From Campylobacter sp. (GTDB taxonomy: Bacteria; Campylobacterota; Campylobacteria; Campylobacterales; Campylobacteraceae): a DNA stretch of 64,000 nt. The notes below the pieces were generated by a model. It worked only from the letters and a program-made list of their open reading frames with translations, was not told where the DNA came from and did not search any database. This document shows, piece after piece, positions 24,847 to 34,241 of this stretch; positions within the stretch are counted from its first letter, which is position 1; the number at the start of each line of letters is the position of its first letter. A program made the translations under genes and the position numbers. The DNA lies in NCBI RefSeq assembly GCF_019423325.1, contig NZ_JAHZBQ010000002.1, forward strand, positions 248,001 through 312,000, in the 5' to 3' direction.

Positions 24847-24871
24847 TGCTAAAATTTTTTAAAGGATCAAC

Positions 24872-25558
24872 ATGACTCCAGTCGTATTAGATAGCGTTAA
24901 ACACGCGGATTTACAATATCACGCGGATGCATTCCCCACCGCGCCTTTCGTGCCGGTGATCGCGCCGGAGATCCCGTTTTGCGCAGACAACCTCGTTATA
25001 GTATTTACTATCGAAAAAGAGCCCAAAATGGTGGCGCTGCTAGGGCGTACCAAAAACGTTCTAATCGATAAGGATTATAAAGGAACGGTGCCTTCTTCGG
25101 TGCAGAATTATCCGTTTTTCCTAGCCCAGATCGGCGAACAGACCGCGATCTGCTTCGATAAAGACGCACAGCAGATCAAGGGCGACGGAGAGGCGCTTTT
25201 TAAAGACGGTAAGCCGACGCCGTTTTTACAAAATTTAAAAGAGGTGATGAAAAATTACGCCGATTTAGATATGCGCACGCGCGTTGCAGCGGCGGAATTT
25301 CAAAAGGCGGGGATTTTAGAAGCCAAAGAGCTCGGTATCAACTCTAGCGGCAAGGAATCCTCCCTGCTGAACGGCTTTTCGGTCGTAAATCGCGAGAAGC
25401 TTTTGAAGCTAAGCGATAAAAAACTCGCGGATTTCGCGCGCCGCGGATATCTAGAGCTAGCGTATTTCCACTTAAAAAGCCTTGCAAATTTTCAGCGCCT
25501 AGGCGATAAGATCATGCAGCTCGACCCGCCGACCGCGCCGAAAGAAGCGAAAAAATAG
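24872..25558 (+). CDS. SapC family protein
   Basis: The 228-residue protein matches the SapC family (PF07277) in overall shape: an N-terminal VKHADLQYHADAFPTAPFVPV segment, then IVFTIEKEPKMVALLG, NYPFFLAQIGEQTAICFDKDA, and a late GFSVVNREKLLKLSDKKLADFARRGYLELAYFHLKSL helix pair. The family was named from the C. fetus S-layer protein secretion locus, but most members are stand-alone and their role is unclear. No membrane segment or signal is seen. It is monocistronic with its own strong promoter. Confidence 0.75.
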   Translation: MTPVVLDSVKHADLQYHADAFPTAPFVPVIAPEIPFCADNLVIVFTIEKEPKMVALLGRTKNVLIDKDYKGTVPSSVQNYPFFLAQIGEQTAICFDKDAQQIKGDGEALFKDGKPTPFLQNLKEVMKNYADLDMRTRVAAAEFQKAGILEAKELGINSSGKESSLLNGFSVVNREKLLKLSDKKLADFARRGYLELAYFHLKSLANFQRLGDKIMQLDPPTAPKEAKK

Positions 25559-25949
25559 ACGTTTTCGCCTCCTAAGTAGCTCATAATTTTTAGGATTTAA
25601 TATCGCGGATTTATAAAACTTGCAAAACTTACGATTGTTTCGGGGCTTGAAGTTGCCATAACCGCATGCGAGCTTGAAGCCCTAGGAGGCTTTATTCGCG
25701 GCTAAACTAAATACACCGCAAATTTAGTTCTAAAATTTTAGCATAGGGTTTTATAACAAAATTTTGCAACAACACAGTATGCAAGATTCCACGCTGAAAA
25801 TTTCAAGCGAGAAATTTTACTATAAAATTATATTAAATTTAAAATTTAATTTAAGTAGATCGATTTATAAAATTTTATCCACACTGCCTAAAACTTTAGT
25901 TTTAAATTTAACCCAAGCCACGCTCTTGCGCCGAAATTCCATCCGCGAT
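25559..25949. other. AT-rich intergenic gap
   Basis: The first half has a weak imperfect inverted repeat (GGGGCTTGAAG and CTTGAAGCCC) that might end the SapC transcript. The rest is AT-rich filler dominated by AAATTT strings. No gene is convincing. Confidence 0.45.
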
Positions 25950-26585
25950 TTATAGAAATTCCTGCGGCTCGTATATTTGCACGCCGTGCGCATCGCTGAG
26001 AGCCGCATTTATCATCGCGCGAGCGATACTTGCGCCGCTAAGAGGTCTAAATTTACCGAGCACGCAGGCGGGCAGCAGTTTAAAAACCGCCGCCGCGAGC
26101 CGTTCTAGCGGGCGAGCATCAGGTCTCTCGCCCAAGATTATCGGCGGACGGACGATCTGAAGACTCTCAAAACCAAGCTCGCTCACGCGCCGCTCAATAC
26201 GTCCTTTGGCGCGCAGATAAAAGCTTGGCGAACCCTCGTTCGCACCCGGAGATGATACGAGCACAAAGCGCCGCACGCCCGCTGCTTTGCCCCACTTCGC
26301 CGCCGCATAGACGTAGTCCACGTCCACGCGCAAAAACGCCTCGCGCGAGCCCGCCCGCTTCATCGTCGTGCCCAGCGCTCAAAAAATTTCGTCAAATTTA
26401 TGCGGTGCGATATCCGAGATACCCTCAAAATCAATGATCCGCGCGCGAAGCTTAGGGTGGCAAAAGCCTATATCGCGGCGCGCCCATGCCTCTACCTCAT
26501 CGTAACCCGGGCTATCACAAAGCTCGCGCACCAGCTCTCTGCCTACGACGCCCGTAGCGCCAAGCACCAAGGCGGATTTTCCCAT
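25950..26585 (-). pseudogene. NAD(P)-binding Rossmann-fold oxidoreductase (NmrA/HTATIP2-like), interrupted by one in-frame TGA
   Basis: Read through one stop, the frame encodes about 211 residues. It starts with the nucleotide-binding loop LGATGVVGRELV, continues with FEGISDIAPHKFDEIF, then the stop, then ALGTTMKRAGSREAF and VDYVYAAAKWGKAAGVRRFVLVSSPGA, a short-chain-reductase-like core. Relatives read F-C-A/C-L-G-T-T at the broken position, so TGA (26379-26381) stands exactly where a Cys codon is expected and no frameshift is involved. A single-base nonsense change is the simplest explanation; selenocysteine is a remote alternative. The downstream ATG at 26363 could at most yield a fragment without the cofactor loop. 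Confidence 0.75.
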
Positions 26586-26847
26586 TTTCGTTCCTTGATT
26601 TTCTTTAAATTTTAGCGCGTTGTGTGGTTAAATTTTACTTTTACCGTGCCAAAAATTTCGTCTAGTTTGCAAATAGGGCCCGAAAATTGCGCGCTTGAGC
26701 CCGCATCGCAAGTCAAATCCATAGCTCACGCGTTAAATTTCAAAGCCACGTTCGGCGCGAAATGCACATCAAATCAGCTTAAATTTTATAAGACTATACG
26801 CAGTCTAGAAGCTGCCGTTTCATCGCGACGCGCTAGAAGCGTAAAAA

Positions 26848-27087
26848 TTAGCGTTCTCCCGCGTAGTTAAATCGCGCAGCTTGCAGGCTAAACTCGAAGC
26901 TGTTTCGATCCACCGCGCCCACGCACGCGTCGCTATCATAAAGCGCAAGCAGAAATTCCGCCATCTCCTCGCTACAATGGTACCGCACAAAAGCCACGTC
27001 GTAGTCGTAGCCGGTATCATCCGTCGCCACGGGGCCAAAAATTACGTCCTGCAGAGTAAAATTTCGCGGCGGAATGAACGAGCTAAA
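26848..27087 (-). pseudogene. gene remnant, C-terminal part of an unidentified protein
   Basis: An open frame of about 79 codons (FSSFIPPRNFTLQDVIFGPV ... YDYDVAFVRYHCSEEMAEFL) has protein-like composition but begins after a TAA with no ATG. The only start is a GTG at 27030, without a ribosome site. The IFGPVATDDTGYDYDV segment faintly recalls DUF3990-type domains, but this is weak. It is best read as the tail of a truncated gene. Confidence 0.35.
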
Positions 27088-27126
27088 TTAAAATCAAATC
27101 TGTGCGCGGAGTAGAAAGCGCCCTAG

Positions 27127-28359
27127 CTAGGCTCGCACCGCCGCTAGCGTTATGATCTGTTTAACCACTTCGCTCGCCGCTTTTAAAGAGCCTACGGGCA
27201 GGTATTCGTAGATCGAGTGGAAATTATGCCCGCCGGTAAAGAGGTTCGGGCACGGCAGCCCCTTTGCGGAGATGACGGCGCCGTCGTAGCCGCCTCGCAT
27301 AGGCTTGATCTTAGGCTCGATATTCAGGCTTTTAAAAGCCTGCTTCGCAAAGCGTATCGCCGGCGCATCATCGTTTTTCAAAAAGTTATAGACGTTTTTA
27401 TAGCGATCGTTTAGCGAAATTTCGATCCGATCGCCCCAGATCGCGCGAAGCCCGTCCGCAGTTTTTTGCAAAAATTCCATGCGCTGCTCGTATCTTTTCT
27501 CGTCAAATTCCCTCACGTCGATCTTTAGGACGGTCTTTGCGCTGTTGCCGCTAAGCTCCTTGACCCAAAAATAACCCTCCTTACCCTCGGTGTATTCGGG
27601 CGCCTCGCCCGCGGGCAGCAGCGAGATAAACTTATGCGCCAAAAGCAAGGAATTTACGAGCTTGCCCTTGGCGTTCATCGGATGAGCGGACTGGCCTTTG
27701 AAGGTAACGACGCAATCGCCCGCGTTCCAATTCTCGTAGATAAACTCGCCGATGCCGCAGCAATCAAGGCAGTAGCCGAAATCCGCGCCTACCTCGCTTA
27801 CGTCCAGCGCCTTTGCCCCTAGCAAGCCCTGCTCCTCATCCGGCACGAAGCAAGCGGTTATTTCGCCGTGTTTGATCTGCGGATTTTGGACGAAAAATTC
27901 CAGCGCATTTACAATCGCGGCGATCGCCGCCTTATCGTCGGCGCCTAGCAAGCTGGTGCCGTCCGTTACGATGATCTCATCTCCTTTATAATTTTGCAGC
28001 TCCTCATTTTCGCTCGCTTTAAGATAGATCTCTAGCTCTTTATTTAGGCAGATATCGCCGCCTTCGTATCTTACGATCTGAGCCTTGGTGTCGCCGCTCT
28101 GTTCAGCGCTGGTATCGAGGTGGGCAAAAAACGCTACTCTCGCAGCGGGCGCGTCTAAATTTGAGGGAATTTTAGCGATTAAAATCGACTTTTCGCTAAG
28201 GCTGATATTTTTTATGCCCAGAGCTTCAAGCTCGTTTTTTATGAGGCCTGCAAGCTCAAGCTCCTTGGGGTTTGAGGGCATTATGCCCGCTGCACCCGCG
28301 ACTCTATTCGTGGTAGTGTTGATCTTGGTGTAGTTTAAAAACCTCTGCACGATATCCAC
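27127..28359 (-). CDS. pepT: peptidase T (tripeptide aminopeptidase)
   Basis: This M20B metallopeptidase releases the N-terminal residue of tripeptides in the cytosol. Zinc-ligand motifs are visible: FFAHLDTS, DGTSLLGADDKAAIA, PDEEQGLLGA, and the C-terminal FTGGHNFHSIYEYLPV. At 410 residues it is full length. It is the last gene of a five-gene minus-strand run, 11 bases after the dcuC stop, consistent with a peptide-using operon. Confidence 0.93.
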   Translation of the reverse strand: MDIVQRFLNYTKINTTTNRVAGAAGIMPSNPKELELAGLIKNELEALGIKNISLSEKSILIAKIPSNLDAPAARVAFFAHLDTSAEQSGDTKAQIVRYEGGDICLNKELEIYLKASENEELQNYKGDEIIVTDGTSLLGADDKAAIAAIVNALEFFVQNPQIKHGEITACFVPDEEQGLLGAKALDVSEVGADFGYCLDCCGIGEFIYENWNAGDCVVTFKGQSAHPMNAKGKLVNSLLLAHKFISLLPAGEAPEYTEGKEGYFWVKELSGNSAKTVLKIDVREFDEKRYEQRMEFLQKTADGLRAIWGDRIEISLNDRYKNVYNFLKNDDAPAIRFAKQAFKSLNIEPKIKPMRGGYDGAVISAKGLPCPNLFTGGHNFHSIYEYLPVGSLKAASEVVKQIITLAAVRA

Positions 28360-28370
28360 AAATAAGCCTT

Positions 28371-29714
28371 TTATAAAATGACAAATGCGATGACGCAGAC
28401 GGATAGAAACATCCCTAGAGCCGTTCTTTTAGCGATCTGAATAGGACTTACCATCGCAAGTCCCGCGCAAACGATGCAAGCGCCCGCGATCGGCGATGCG
28501 CTCCTGCCTAGCGCGCCGCTTATCGCAACCGCCATACCGAGCTTATCTTGCTCAAAACCCAGCGCGTCGGCGTGCACGGTCACGGCGGTGTTAAACGCCA
28601 TCGACGCCGCATCTCCAGAGCCCGTTACGACGCCCATAAAAAACGGCACGAAGGTTCCGCCGAATTTTACGTAGCCCTGCTCGTTTTTAAGCCACTCGAT
28701 TACGAAATCGATCGCGCCGCACGCGCTAAGCCCCGCGACGAAGACGCCTGCTGCGATGATGATGCCTATGATCTCGGCATACGCGCTACCCATTCCTTTG
28801 AAAAATTCCTTCGTAATTTTTTGAGGATCGGTTAGAGTAACGGCGATGGTGAGGATAGCACCCAGTAGCATCGCTTCGGCGACGCCCATCTTCGTCCACT
28901 TTAGGAAAGAGACCTGATTTAGGCTCGTGCCGCCGATTACCAAGATCACTAGTGGCACTAGCGGCATAAGCGCGTATAAGACGTTTATCTTTTGAGGCTG
29001 CGCGTCTAAATTTGAACCGTCGGCGGAATTTGACGCAACGGAATTTGCGCCGCCCTCTTTTTGCGCTAGATAATTCACCCCCTTGGTGTAGTCTTTGCAA
29101 ACTATCGCCGTTATACTCATTACGATCAAAACCACGATCAAAGCGGTAATCGCGCTAGAAAACTGCACCCCGATGACGTCTTGAACCGTATAGGATGGGT
29201 TGTGCGCCTTTACCATATCGGCGACAAATACGTTGTGCGCCGAGCCCGGGCTTAAAACGCTACCGAAAGTGCCCGCAAATACCGCAGCTCCCGCCATCTC
29301 CGGTTTAGCGCCCGCAGCCATCATCACGGGGATCAGCGTAGCGCCGACCGCAGCCGAGCAGCCCGCAGCGGAGGGGATAGCGATATTGATAAAATATGTA
29401 AGCGCCACGACGATAGGGATCAATAAAAATCCGATATTTCCAAGAGGCCTGGTGAGTAAATTTACAAGAGCGCGGTCGCATTCGGTAAATTTCATCACGA
29501 AGGCAAAACCCATACTGGCGCATATCGCCTTAATAAGCCCCGCCTTAGTCATATACGAGGTAAAGGCGCCCAGCCCGTCCAGAGGCTTTAGGCAAAGCAC
29601 GCACAGTACCAAACCCACACCGATAAGCACGGTTTTAGTATCCTTTTTCATGATTAGCAAAGCGACGACTGCGACGATACCCGCAAGCGCCAAAAGTAAC
29701 CTAAGTGTCTGCAC
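28371..29714 (-). CDS. dcuC: anaerobic C4-dicarboxylate transporter, DcuC family
   Basis: The 447-residue integral membrane protein has about twelve hydrophobic helices and the DcuC-type core IAIPSAAGCSAAVGATLIPV followed by GTFGSVLSPGSAHNVFVADM. DcuC carriers exchange or efflux succinate and fumarate during anaerobic fumarate respiration. A short Asn/Ser-rich cytoplasmic loop (GGANSVASNSADGSNLDAQ) sits mid-protein. Its place between pepE and pepT suggests that it moves dicarboxylates derived from aspartyl peptides or the resulting succinate. Confidence 0.85.
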   Translation of the reverse strand: MQTLRLLLALAGIVAVVALLIMKKDTKTVLIGVGLVLCVLCLKPLDGLGAFTSYMTKAGLIKAICASMGFAFVMKFTECDRALVNLLTRPLGNIGFLLIPIVVALTYFINIAIPSAAGCSAAVGATLIPVMMAAGAKPEMAGAAVFAGTFGSVLSPGSAHNVFVADMVKAHNPSYTVQDVIGVQFSSAITALIVVLIVMSITAIVCKDYTKGVNYLAQKEGGANSVASNSADGSNLDAQPQKINVLYALMPLVPLVILVIGGTSLNQVSFLKWTKMGVAEAMLLGAILTIAVTLTDPQKITKEFFKGMGSAYAEIIGIIIAAGVFVAGLSACGAIDFVIEWLKNEQGYVKFGGTFVPFFMGVVTGSGDAASMAFNTAVTVHADALGFEQDKLGMAVAISGALGRSASPIAGACIVCAGLAMVSPIQIAKRTALGMFLSVCVIAFVIL

Positions 29715-29725
29715 GATAACTCCTT

Positions 29726-30424
29726 TTAAATTTTAAATTTACTTCCCACGGCGATGCGCGAGATCTCTTTTTTATACTCGAATTTTAGCACGTCCGCATG
29801 CCCCATCACCTCGCACTCGTTTCCGTTTATCAAAAACGCGCTACCCTCGGGCATAGCATAGACGCTGTCATTTTGATTGACGATCAAAAACTCCTCCAGC
29901 CGCTCCTCCCTGCTCTCGCCGTTGTGGTTTGAAATTTTACCGCTTATGAAGTGCGGATTGATCTGATACGGAAAGATCCCAAGAGCCACCGGCGAAGGCG
30001 GGAAGACGATCGGCATGTCGTTGGTAGTCATCATCGTCTTGCCTGCGACGTTTGCGCCCGCAGACCAGCCGAAATACGGCGTGCCGCTATCCACGGCGTC
30101 TTTGATCGCGCCTAAAAGATCAAATTTATAAAGCTCGTTTAGCAGCACGAAGGTATTGCCGCCGCCGATGCAGATCGATTTTGCATTTTTAACAGCGGCT
30201 TTCATATCGGAAAAGTGGTGAATCGATCTGATATTGCTATTCTCCAAGCAGTCTGCGACCTTCTGCTCGTATTGCTCGCTTGTGCGCCTAACGCCCGCAA
30301 ACGGAATGAATAAAATTTCATCCTCCCATAACCTGCCTAAAAATTCCTTGATCCACCCCTTGCAGTGGTTCAGATAGCCGCTGTCTTTGTAACTAGAAGC
30401 GCTTAGAAGTAGTGCTTTTTTCAT
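29726..30424 (-). CDS. pepE: dipeptidase E (alpha-aspartyl dipeptidase)
   Basis: This S51-family serine peptidase hydrolyses Asp-X dipeptides. The nucleophile elbow GWSAGANV (near residue 119), the GGGNTFVLLNEL loop and the HFISGKISNHNGESREERLEEFL region match the family, and 232 residues is the usual length. It lies 11 bases upstream of dcuC and 11 downstream of the amidohydrolase, so one transcript is very likely. Its product, aspartate, can feed fumarate. Confidence 0.92.
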   Translation of the reverse strand: MKKALLLSASSYKDSGYLNHCKGWIKEFLGRLWEDEILFIPFAGVRRTSEQYEQKVADCLENSNIRSIHHFSDMKAAVKNAKSICIGGGNTFVLLNELYKFDLLGAIKDAVDSGTPYFGWSAGANVAGKTMMTTNDMPIVFPPSPVALGIFPYQINPHFISGKISNHNGESREERLEEFLIVNQNDSVYAMPEGSAFLINGNECEVMGHADVLKFEYKKEISRIAVGSKFKI

Positions 30425-30434
30425 CTCATCTCCT

Positions 30435-31751
30435 TTAAGCTTTACCGTTTAGCTTATACGCGCAGCGCAGATACACGTCCACTCCCGCAAGCAGCGAGTC
30501 CTCGTCGAAGTCGAATTTGGCGTTGTGATGCCCCGCCGCAAGCGTCGTGCCGATCATCAAATATCCGCTCTTGCCTCCCGCGTCCTGCACCGAGCGCATA
30601 AAGTGCGCGAAGTCCTCGCATGCGCCGAAGCTTAGCTCTCTTACGATCTTATCGTCGTCGATAAACGGCGACGCCTTCGCCGCATCCTCGTAAAGCTGCG
30701 TGGTGGCCTCGTCGCTATCGCCGCCTGCGGTGCCGCCCGTGACCTGCACGTCGTAGCTGACGCCGTAAATTTTAGAAACTCCCTCCACTATGTCCATGCA
30801 CTTGGCCTTCATAAACTCATTCAGTTCCGTGCTCTCGCCGCGCGTCTCGCACGCGAGATAGCCGTTGGGCGCGATGACGTTGCGTCCTTCGCCCGCGCGC
30901 AGCACGCCTACGTTGATACGCGTGACGCCGTCTGCGTGTCTAGTGATGCCGTGCATATCAAGCGCCATCTCGGCTGCGGCAAGCAGGGCGTTGGCTCCGT
31001 TTTGCGGCGCGCCCGCGGCATGAGCGGACTTGCCTTTTAAGCTTACGTCAAATTTAGTGGTCGCAAGTAGCTTTTTGGTACCGCAGATGATGCCTCTCAT
31101 CGTGTTTGCCTGAAAGCCGATATGACCGCCCAGCAGATAATCCACGCCCTTGGTGACGCCCGCAGCTTCCATGCCTACGGCGCCTCTGGTACCCTCCTCG
31201 GCGGTTTGGAAGATAAATCTAAATTTACCGCTGAAATCGTCTAAGTTTTGCGCGATCAGCTTTGCTAAAGCAAGTCCCATCGTGATATGCCCGTCGTGCC
31301 CGCACGCGTGCGTGATGCCGCTAATGTCTGAGCGAAAGCCCTCTTTAAAAGGACGGTGATCCGCGTCCGTGCTCTCGGTCACGTCCACGCCGTCTATGTC
31401 AAATCTAAAAGCGACCGTCTTGCCCGCGCGCCCCGTGTCTATTTCGGCCACGAGACCCGTTAGCCCATCCTCCATCGCATCAAGAAATTTTATCTGATCT
31501 GCGTTTAGCAGCTTTTCGGCGCGCTGCCTCGCCTTCTCGCAGGCATCCTTGCTACCTACGCCCTGCCTGGCTTCAGCCTTTACAACCTTGCGACCGAGCT
31601 TTATCTCATAGCCCAAGCGCTGCATACGATCTGCGATAACCGCGGTCGTAAAAAAGGTAAACCAGCCCGTCTCGGGGTGCGAGTGAAAAAACCTGCGATC
31701 CCCGATCATCTCGCTTTTTAGCGCCTCTACTTTTTGTGCGATAGCATCCAT
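30435..31751 (-). CDS. M20D amidohydrolase (AbgA/AbgB-like)
   Basis: The 438-residue metal-dependent hydrolase has the M20D signature ITHACGHDGHITMGLA, a Glu pair in FIFQTAEEGTRGAVGM, and a lid domain with GKSAHAAGAPQNGANALLAAAE. Relatives cleave p-aminobenzoyl-glutamate, N-acyl-amino acids or similar amides. The C-terminal half resembles AbgB-type indole-acetyl or aminobenzoyl-glutamate hydrolases. It is the second gene of the operon. The natural substrate is not deducible, but the neighbours point to acylated or blocked amino acids. Confidence 0.82.
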   Translation of the reverse strand: MDAIAQKVEALKSEMIGDRRFFHSHPETGWFTFFTTAVIADRMQRLGYEIKLGRKVVKAEARQGVGSKDACEKARQRAEKLLNADQIKFLDAMEDGLTGLVAEIDTGRAGKTVAFRFDIDGVDVTESTDADHRPFKEGFRSDISGITHACGHDGHITMGLALAKLIAQNLDDFSGKFRFIFQTAEEGTRGAVGMEAAGVTKGVDYLLGGHIGFQANTMRGIICGTKKLLATTKFDVSLKGKSAHAAGAPQNGANALLAAAEMALDMHGITRHADGVTRINVGVLRAGEGRNVIAPNGYLACETRGESTELNEFMKAKCMDIVEGVSKIYGVSYDVQVTGGTAGGDSDEATTQLYEDAAKASPFIDDDKIVRELSFGACEDFAHFMRSVQDAGGKSGYLMIGTTLAAGHHNAKFDFDEDSLLAGVDVYLRCAYKLNGKA

Positions 31752-31761
31752 TTTTTCTCCT

Positions 31762-33000
31762 TTATTTTTTGGCTAAGCTTAACATCGCCGCGGCTAGAAC
31801 CTTCGTAGCGGCAAACGCGTCGTGCCAGTTTATGCTTTCATTTACGTTGTGGCTGATACCGTCCTTACACGGTACGAAAAGCATCCCCACGCGATCCGCA
31901 AGCTCCGTCATATTCATTGCATCGTGTCCCGCGCCGCTAGGAAGCCTTAGGCTTGGAATTTTAAGCTCGCCAGCACAGCTCTCAAGCAGATCTATCATCT
32001 CCTCGCTTAGCTTTACGGGGCGATCCTTGATGAGATTTTTTAGTTCAAATCTGCACCCTCTGCGAGCGCAAATTTCATCTATCGCGGCGCAAATTTTATC
32101 GTCCGCCGCCCTAAGCGCATCCTCGTCTATATCGCGTATATCAAGACCTAGCGTGCAGGAGCCGGGGATCACATTTAGCACGCCGGGTAGCGCATTTGCA
32201 TAGCCCGTCGTCGCAACCGTAGTTTTGCCCTCCTTGGCGATCCTCTCCGCGCTTAAAACGATCTCGCTAGCGCAAGCTAGGGCGTCGCAGCGCATATCCA
32301 TCGGCGTAGCGCCGCTGTGATCGGCTCTGCCCTCGATCCGCAGCTCGTATCGCACGGGCGCAGCGATACCCGTGACGATGCCTACTGGGATGCCGCGTCG
32401 CTGCAATACCGGCCCCTGCTCGATATGAAGCTCGATATAGCTATGAAAGCTGGATTTGGGCAAGACGCAGCTTTTTAAATTTGCGGGATTTAACCCGAAA
32501 CTCTGCATAGCGTCAAACAGCGAAATTCCGTCCCGATCTTTCAGCTCGCCTAGCCGCTGCCGCGATAGCTTGCCGCTGATTATCTTGCTGCCTACGGTCG
32601 CCATTTTAAAGCGGCTTGATTCCTCGCAAACAAAGACGATGAGCTCCAGCGGGCGCGCAAGCTCCTCGCCGCTATCTCGCACCGTGCGGATCGCCTCTAA
32701 AGCGGCCATGACGCCTAGCGTGCCGTCGTAAAAGCCGCCCTGCGGCACGCTATCGATATGCGAGCCTGCGCTGACAGACGGCAAATCGGGATTTTTAACG
32801 CCTCCAAATTTAGCGAAAATATTGCCTGCATCGTCGATTTTGATCTTAAAATTTTCTTTTTGAAGTAGCGATATGAGGAAGTCGCGCGCCTCTTTATCTT
32901 CGCGCGAAAACGCAAGCCGCGTAAGCCCGCCGCCCGCCAAAGCCCCGAAGCGGCTTATCTGCTCGAACTCGCCTTTAAAGCGCTGCATGTTTATCTCCAT
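31762..33000 (-). CDS. M20C Zn-dependent hydrolase (N-carbamoyl-L-amino-acid hydrolase / allantoate amidohydrolase type)
   Basis: The 412-residue enzyme has GSHIDSVPQGGFYDGTLGVMAALE, FVCEESSRFKMATVGSK and YIELHIEQGPVLQ, the metal-binding and dimer motifs of the HyuC/AllC/beta-ureidopropionase branch of M20. It removes N-carbamoyl or ureido groups from amino acids in characterised relatives. It is the first gene of the operon, with AAGGGG upstream of the ATG at 33000. A second ATG four codons in has its own GGAG, so the true start is uncertain by 12 bases. AllB/AllA-type purine-degradation genes are not adjacent. Confidence 0.85.
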   Translation of the reverse strand: MEINMQRFKGEFEQISRFGALAGGGLTRLAFSREDKEARDFLISLLQKENFKIKIDDAGNIFAKFGGVKNPDLPSVSAGSHIDSVPQGGFYDGTLGVMAALEAIRTVRDSGEELARPLELIVFVCEESSRFKMATVGSKIISGKLSRQRLGELKDRDGISLFDAMQSFGLNPANLKSCVLPKSSFHSYIELHIEQGPVLQRRGIPVGIVTGIAAPVRYELRIEGRADHSGATPMDMRCDALACASEIVLSAERIAKEGKTTVATTGYANALPGVLNVIPGSCTLGLDIRDIDEDALRAADDKICAAIDEICARRGCRFELKNLIKDRPVKLSEEMIDLLESCAGELKIPSLRLPSGAGHDAMNMTELADRVGMLFVPCKDGISHNVNESINWHDAFAATKVLAAAMLSLAKK

Positions 33001-33206
33001 AAATTCCCCTTTTCTTAAAAATTTATGTGTACGGCATTTTAATATTAAATTTATATAACAAAGCTGAAATTTACCTATCGCGGCAGCAAATAGGGCGCTA
33101 AAACGGCACGCGAGCAGAGCTGTTTTAAAAATAGCTCTTAAATTTTAATTTTTGCCTTTTAGGCTTTAAAATCGCGACGAGCCTGCTTAACTTCAGACTA
33201 AACGGA

Positions 33207-33212
33207 TATAAT
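33207..33212 (+). promoter_or_regulatory. -10 box TATAAT of the alpha-solenoid gene
   Basis: GGATATAATTATCG lies 27 bases before the ATG, and GAGGAG is the ribosome site. Confidence 0.5.
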
Positions 33213-33239
33213 TATCGCAAAATTTAATGAGGAGTAGGA

Positions 33240-34241
33240 ATGGGACAGGGCTTGCTAGAGGGGCTTTATGAAAAGCTAAATGGGCTTAAAAGCGTGATAG
33301 ATAAGGAGGAGTGTCTGTTTGGCGCGATAAGAGACGCCGTAGAAGCGGAAAATTTCGAATTTGCCGCGCAAATTTGCGACTTTGTGCTAAACGACGAATT
33401 TGAAAAATTCGGCGCGTTTTTAAGAACCAGAGCTCTAATGTGGCTCACGAACTACATCGCGCAAAATTTAAAAGAAAGCGAATACCCGAATTTCGACGAC
33501 TTTACGGACTGCCTGTGGAAATTTAAATGGATCGTCTCGGGCATCGCCAAAAGCTCTGTAATCGAAAAGGAGCTCATAGACGAGGTAAACGAAGCGATGC
33601 TGTTTTACTACGAGCGCTTGGAACTCTCGTTGGCGGCCTACTACAAGGCTTTGATGAATCAAAACATCGACATGGGCGACGCTAGAGAGGCGAAGGCAAA
33701 CTACGAGCTGTGGAAAAAGCTCGCCAAAGACGATATGGCCGACTGCGAGGCGTGCGAGACATCGGACGAGATCGCGTATTTAAATTTTGCAGGCGAGCAC
33801 GCAGCGGCGCTTGAGCTAGCCGCGCCGATACTCTCGGGCGAACTAACCTGCTCCGAGGTGCCGCACATAACCTACGCGCCGATACTTTTTAGTATGATTA
33901 AAGCAGGCAAGATAGAAGAGGCAAAAACTCTTTTACCAAAGGCCGCGGCGACGATCGAGTCAAATCCTCGCGTCATAAACCAGATCGCGCCGCTAATCGA
34001 GATCGCCATTAGGCTGGACGAGCGCGAGACGGCGTTAAGCTTAGCTCGCAAACACTCGCACGCCATACTCGATAGCAACGACGATCTGAACGACCTGCGA
34101 TTTTTCATCGCAGTTAGCGCGTTCGGTGATGAGGGCGACTACAAAACGGCTTTGGAACTGGCGGGTAAATTTGACGCTAGAAATCAAAACTTCTACTACG
34201 CCGATTATCTGAATAAATTTTACGAGGAATTTAGAGTTTGA
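33240..34241 (+). CDS. alpha-helical repeat protein of unknown function
   Basis: The 333-residue cytosolic protein is almost wholly helical, with paired amphipathic helices in the manner of TPR or SEL1 repeats (for example PILFSMIKAGKIEEAKTLLP and LIEIAIRLDERETALSLARK). It has no signal peptide or membrane helix. GAGGAG precedes the ATG and a TATAAT promoter is present. I do not recognise a family; a scaffold or regulatory role would be guesswork. It is monocistronic and divergent from the M20 operon. Confidence 0.6.
   Translation: MGQGLLEGLYEKLNGLKSVIDKEECLFGAIRDAVEAENFEFAAQICDFVLNDEFEKFGAFLRTRALMWLTNYIAQNLKESEYPNFDDFTDCLWKFKWIVSGIAKSSVIEKELIDEVNEAMLFYYERLELSLAAYYKALMNQNIDMGDAREAKANYELWKKLAKDDMADCEACETSDEIAYLNFAGEHAAALELAAPILSGELTCSEVPHITYAPILFSMIKAGKIEEAKTLLPKAAATIESNPRVINQIAPLIEIAIRLDERETALSLARKHSHAILDSNDDLNDLRFFIAVSAFGDEGDYKTALELAGKFDARNQNFYYADYLNKFYEEFRV

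Noticed and set aside
25764..25955. 63-codon AT-rich plus-strand frame after the SapC gene
   Set aside because: It reads as translation of AAATTTTA strings, with no ribosome site and no family.
26300..26380. Selenocysteine insertion at the TGA of the Rossmann-fold gene
   Set aside because: I see no convincing SECIS hairpin at the right distance, and the residue is not known to be catalytic. Kept only as a remote alternative to a nonsense mutation.
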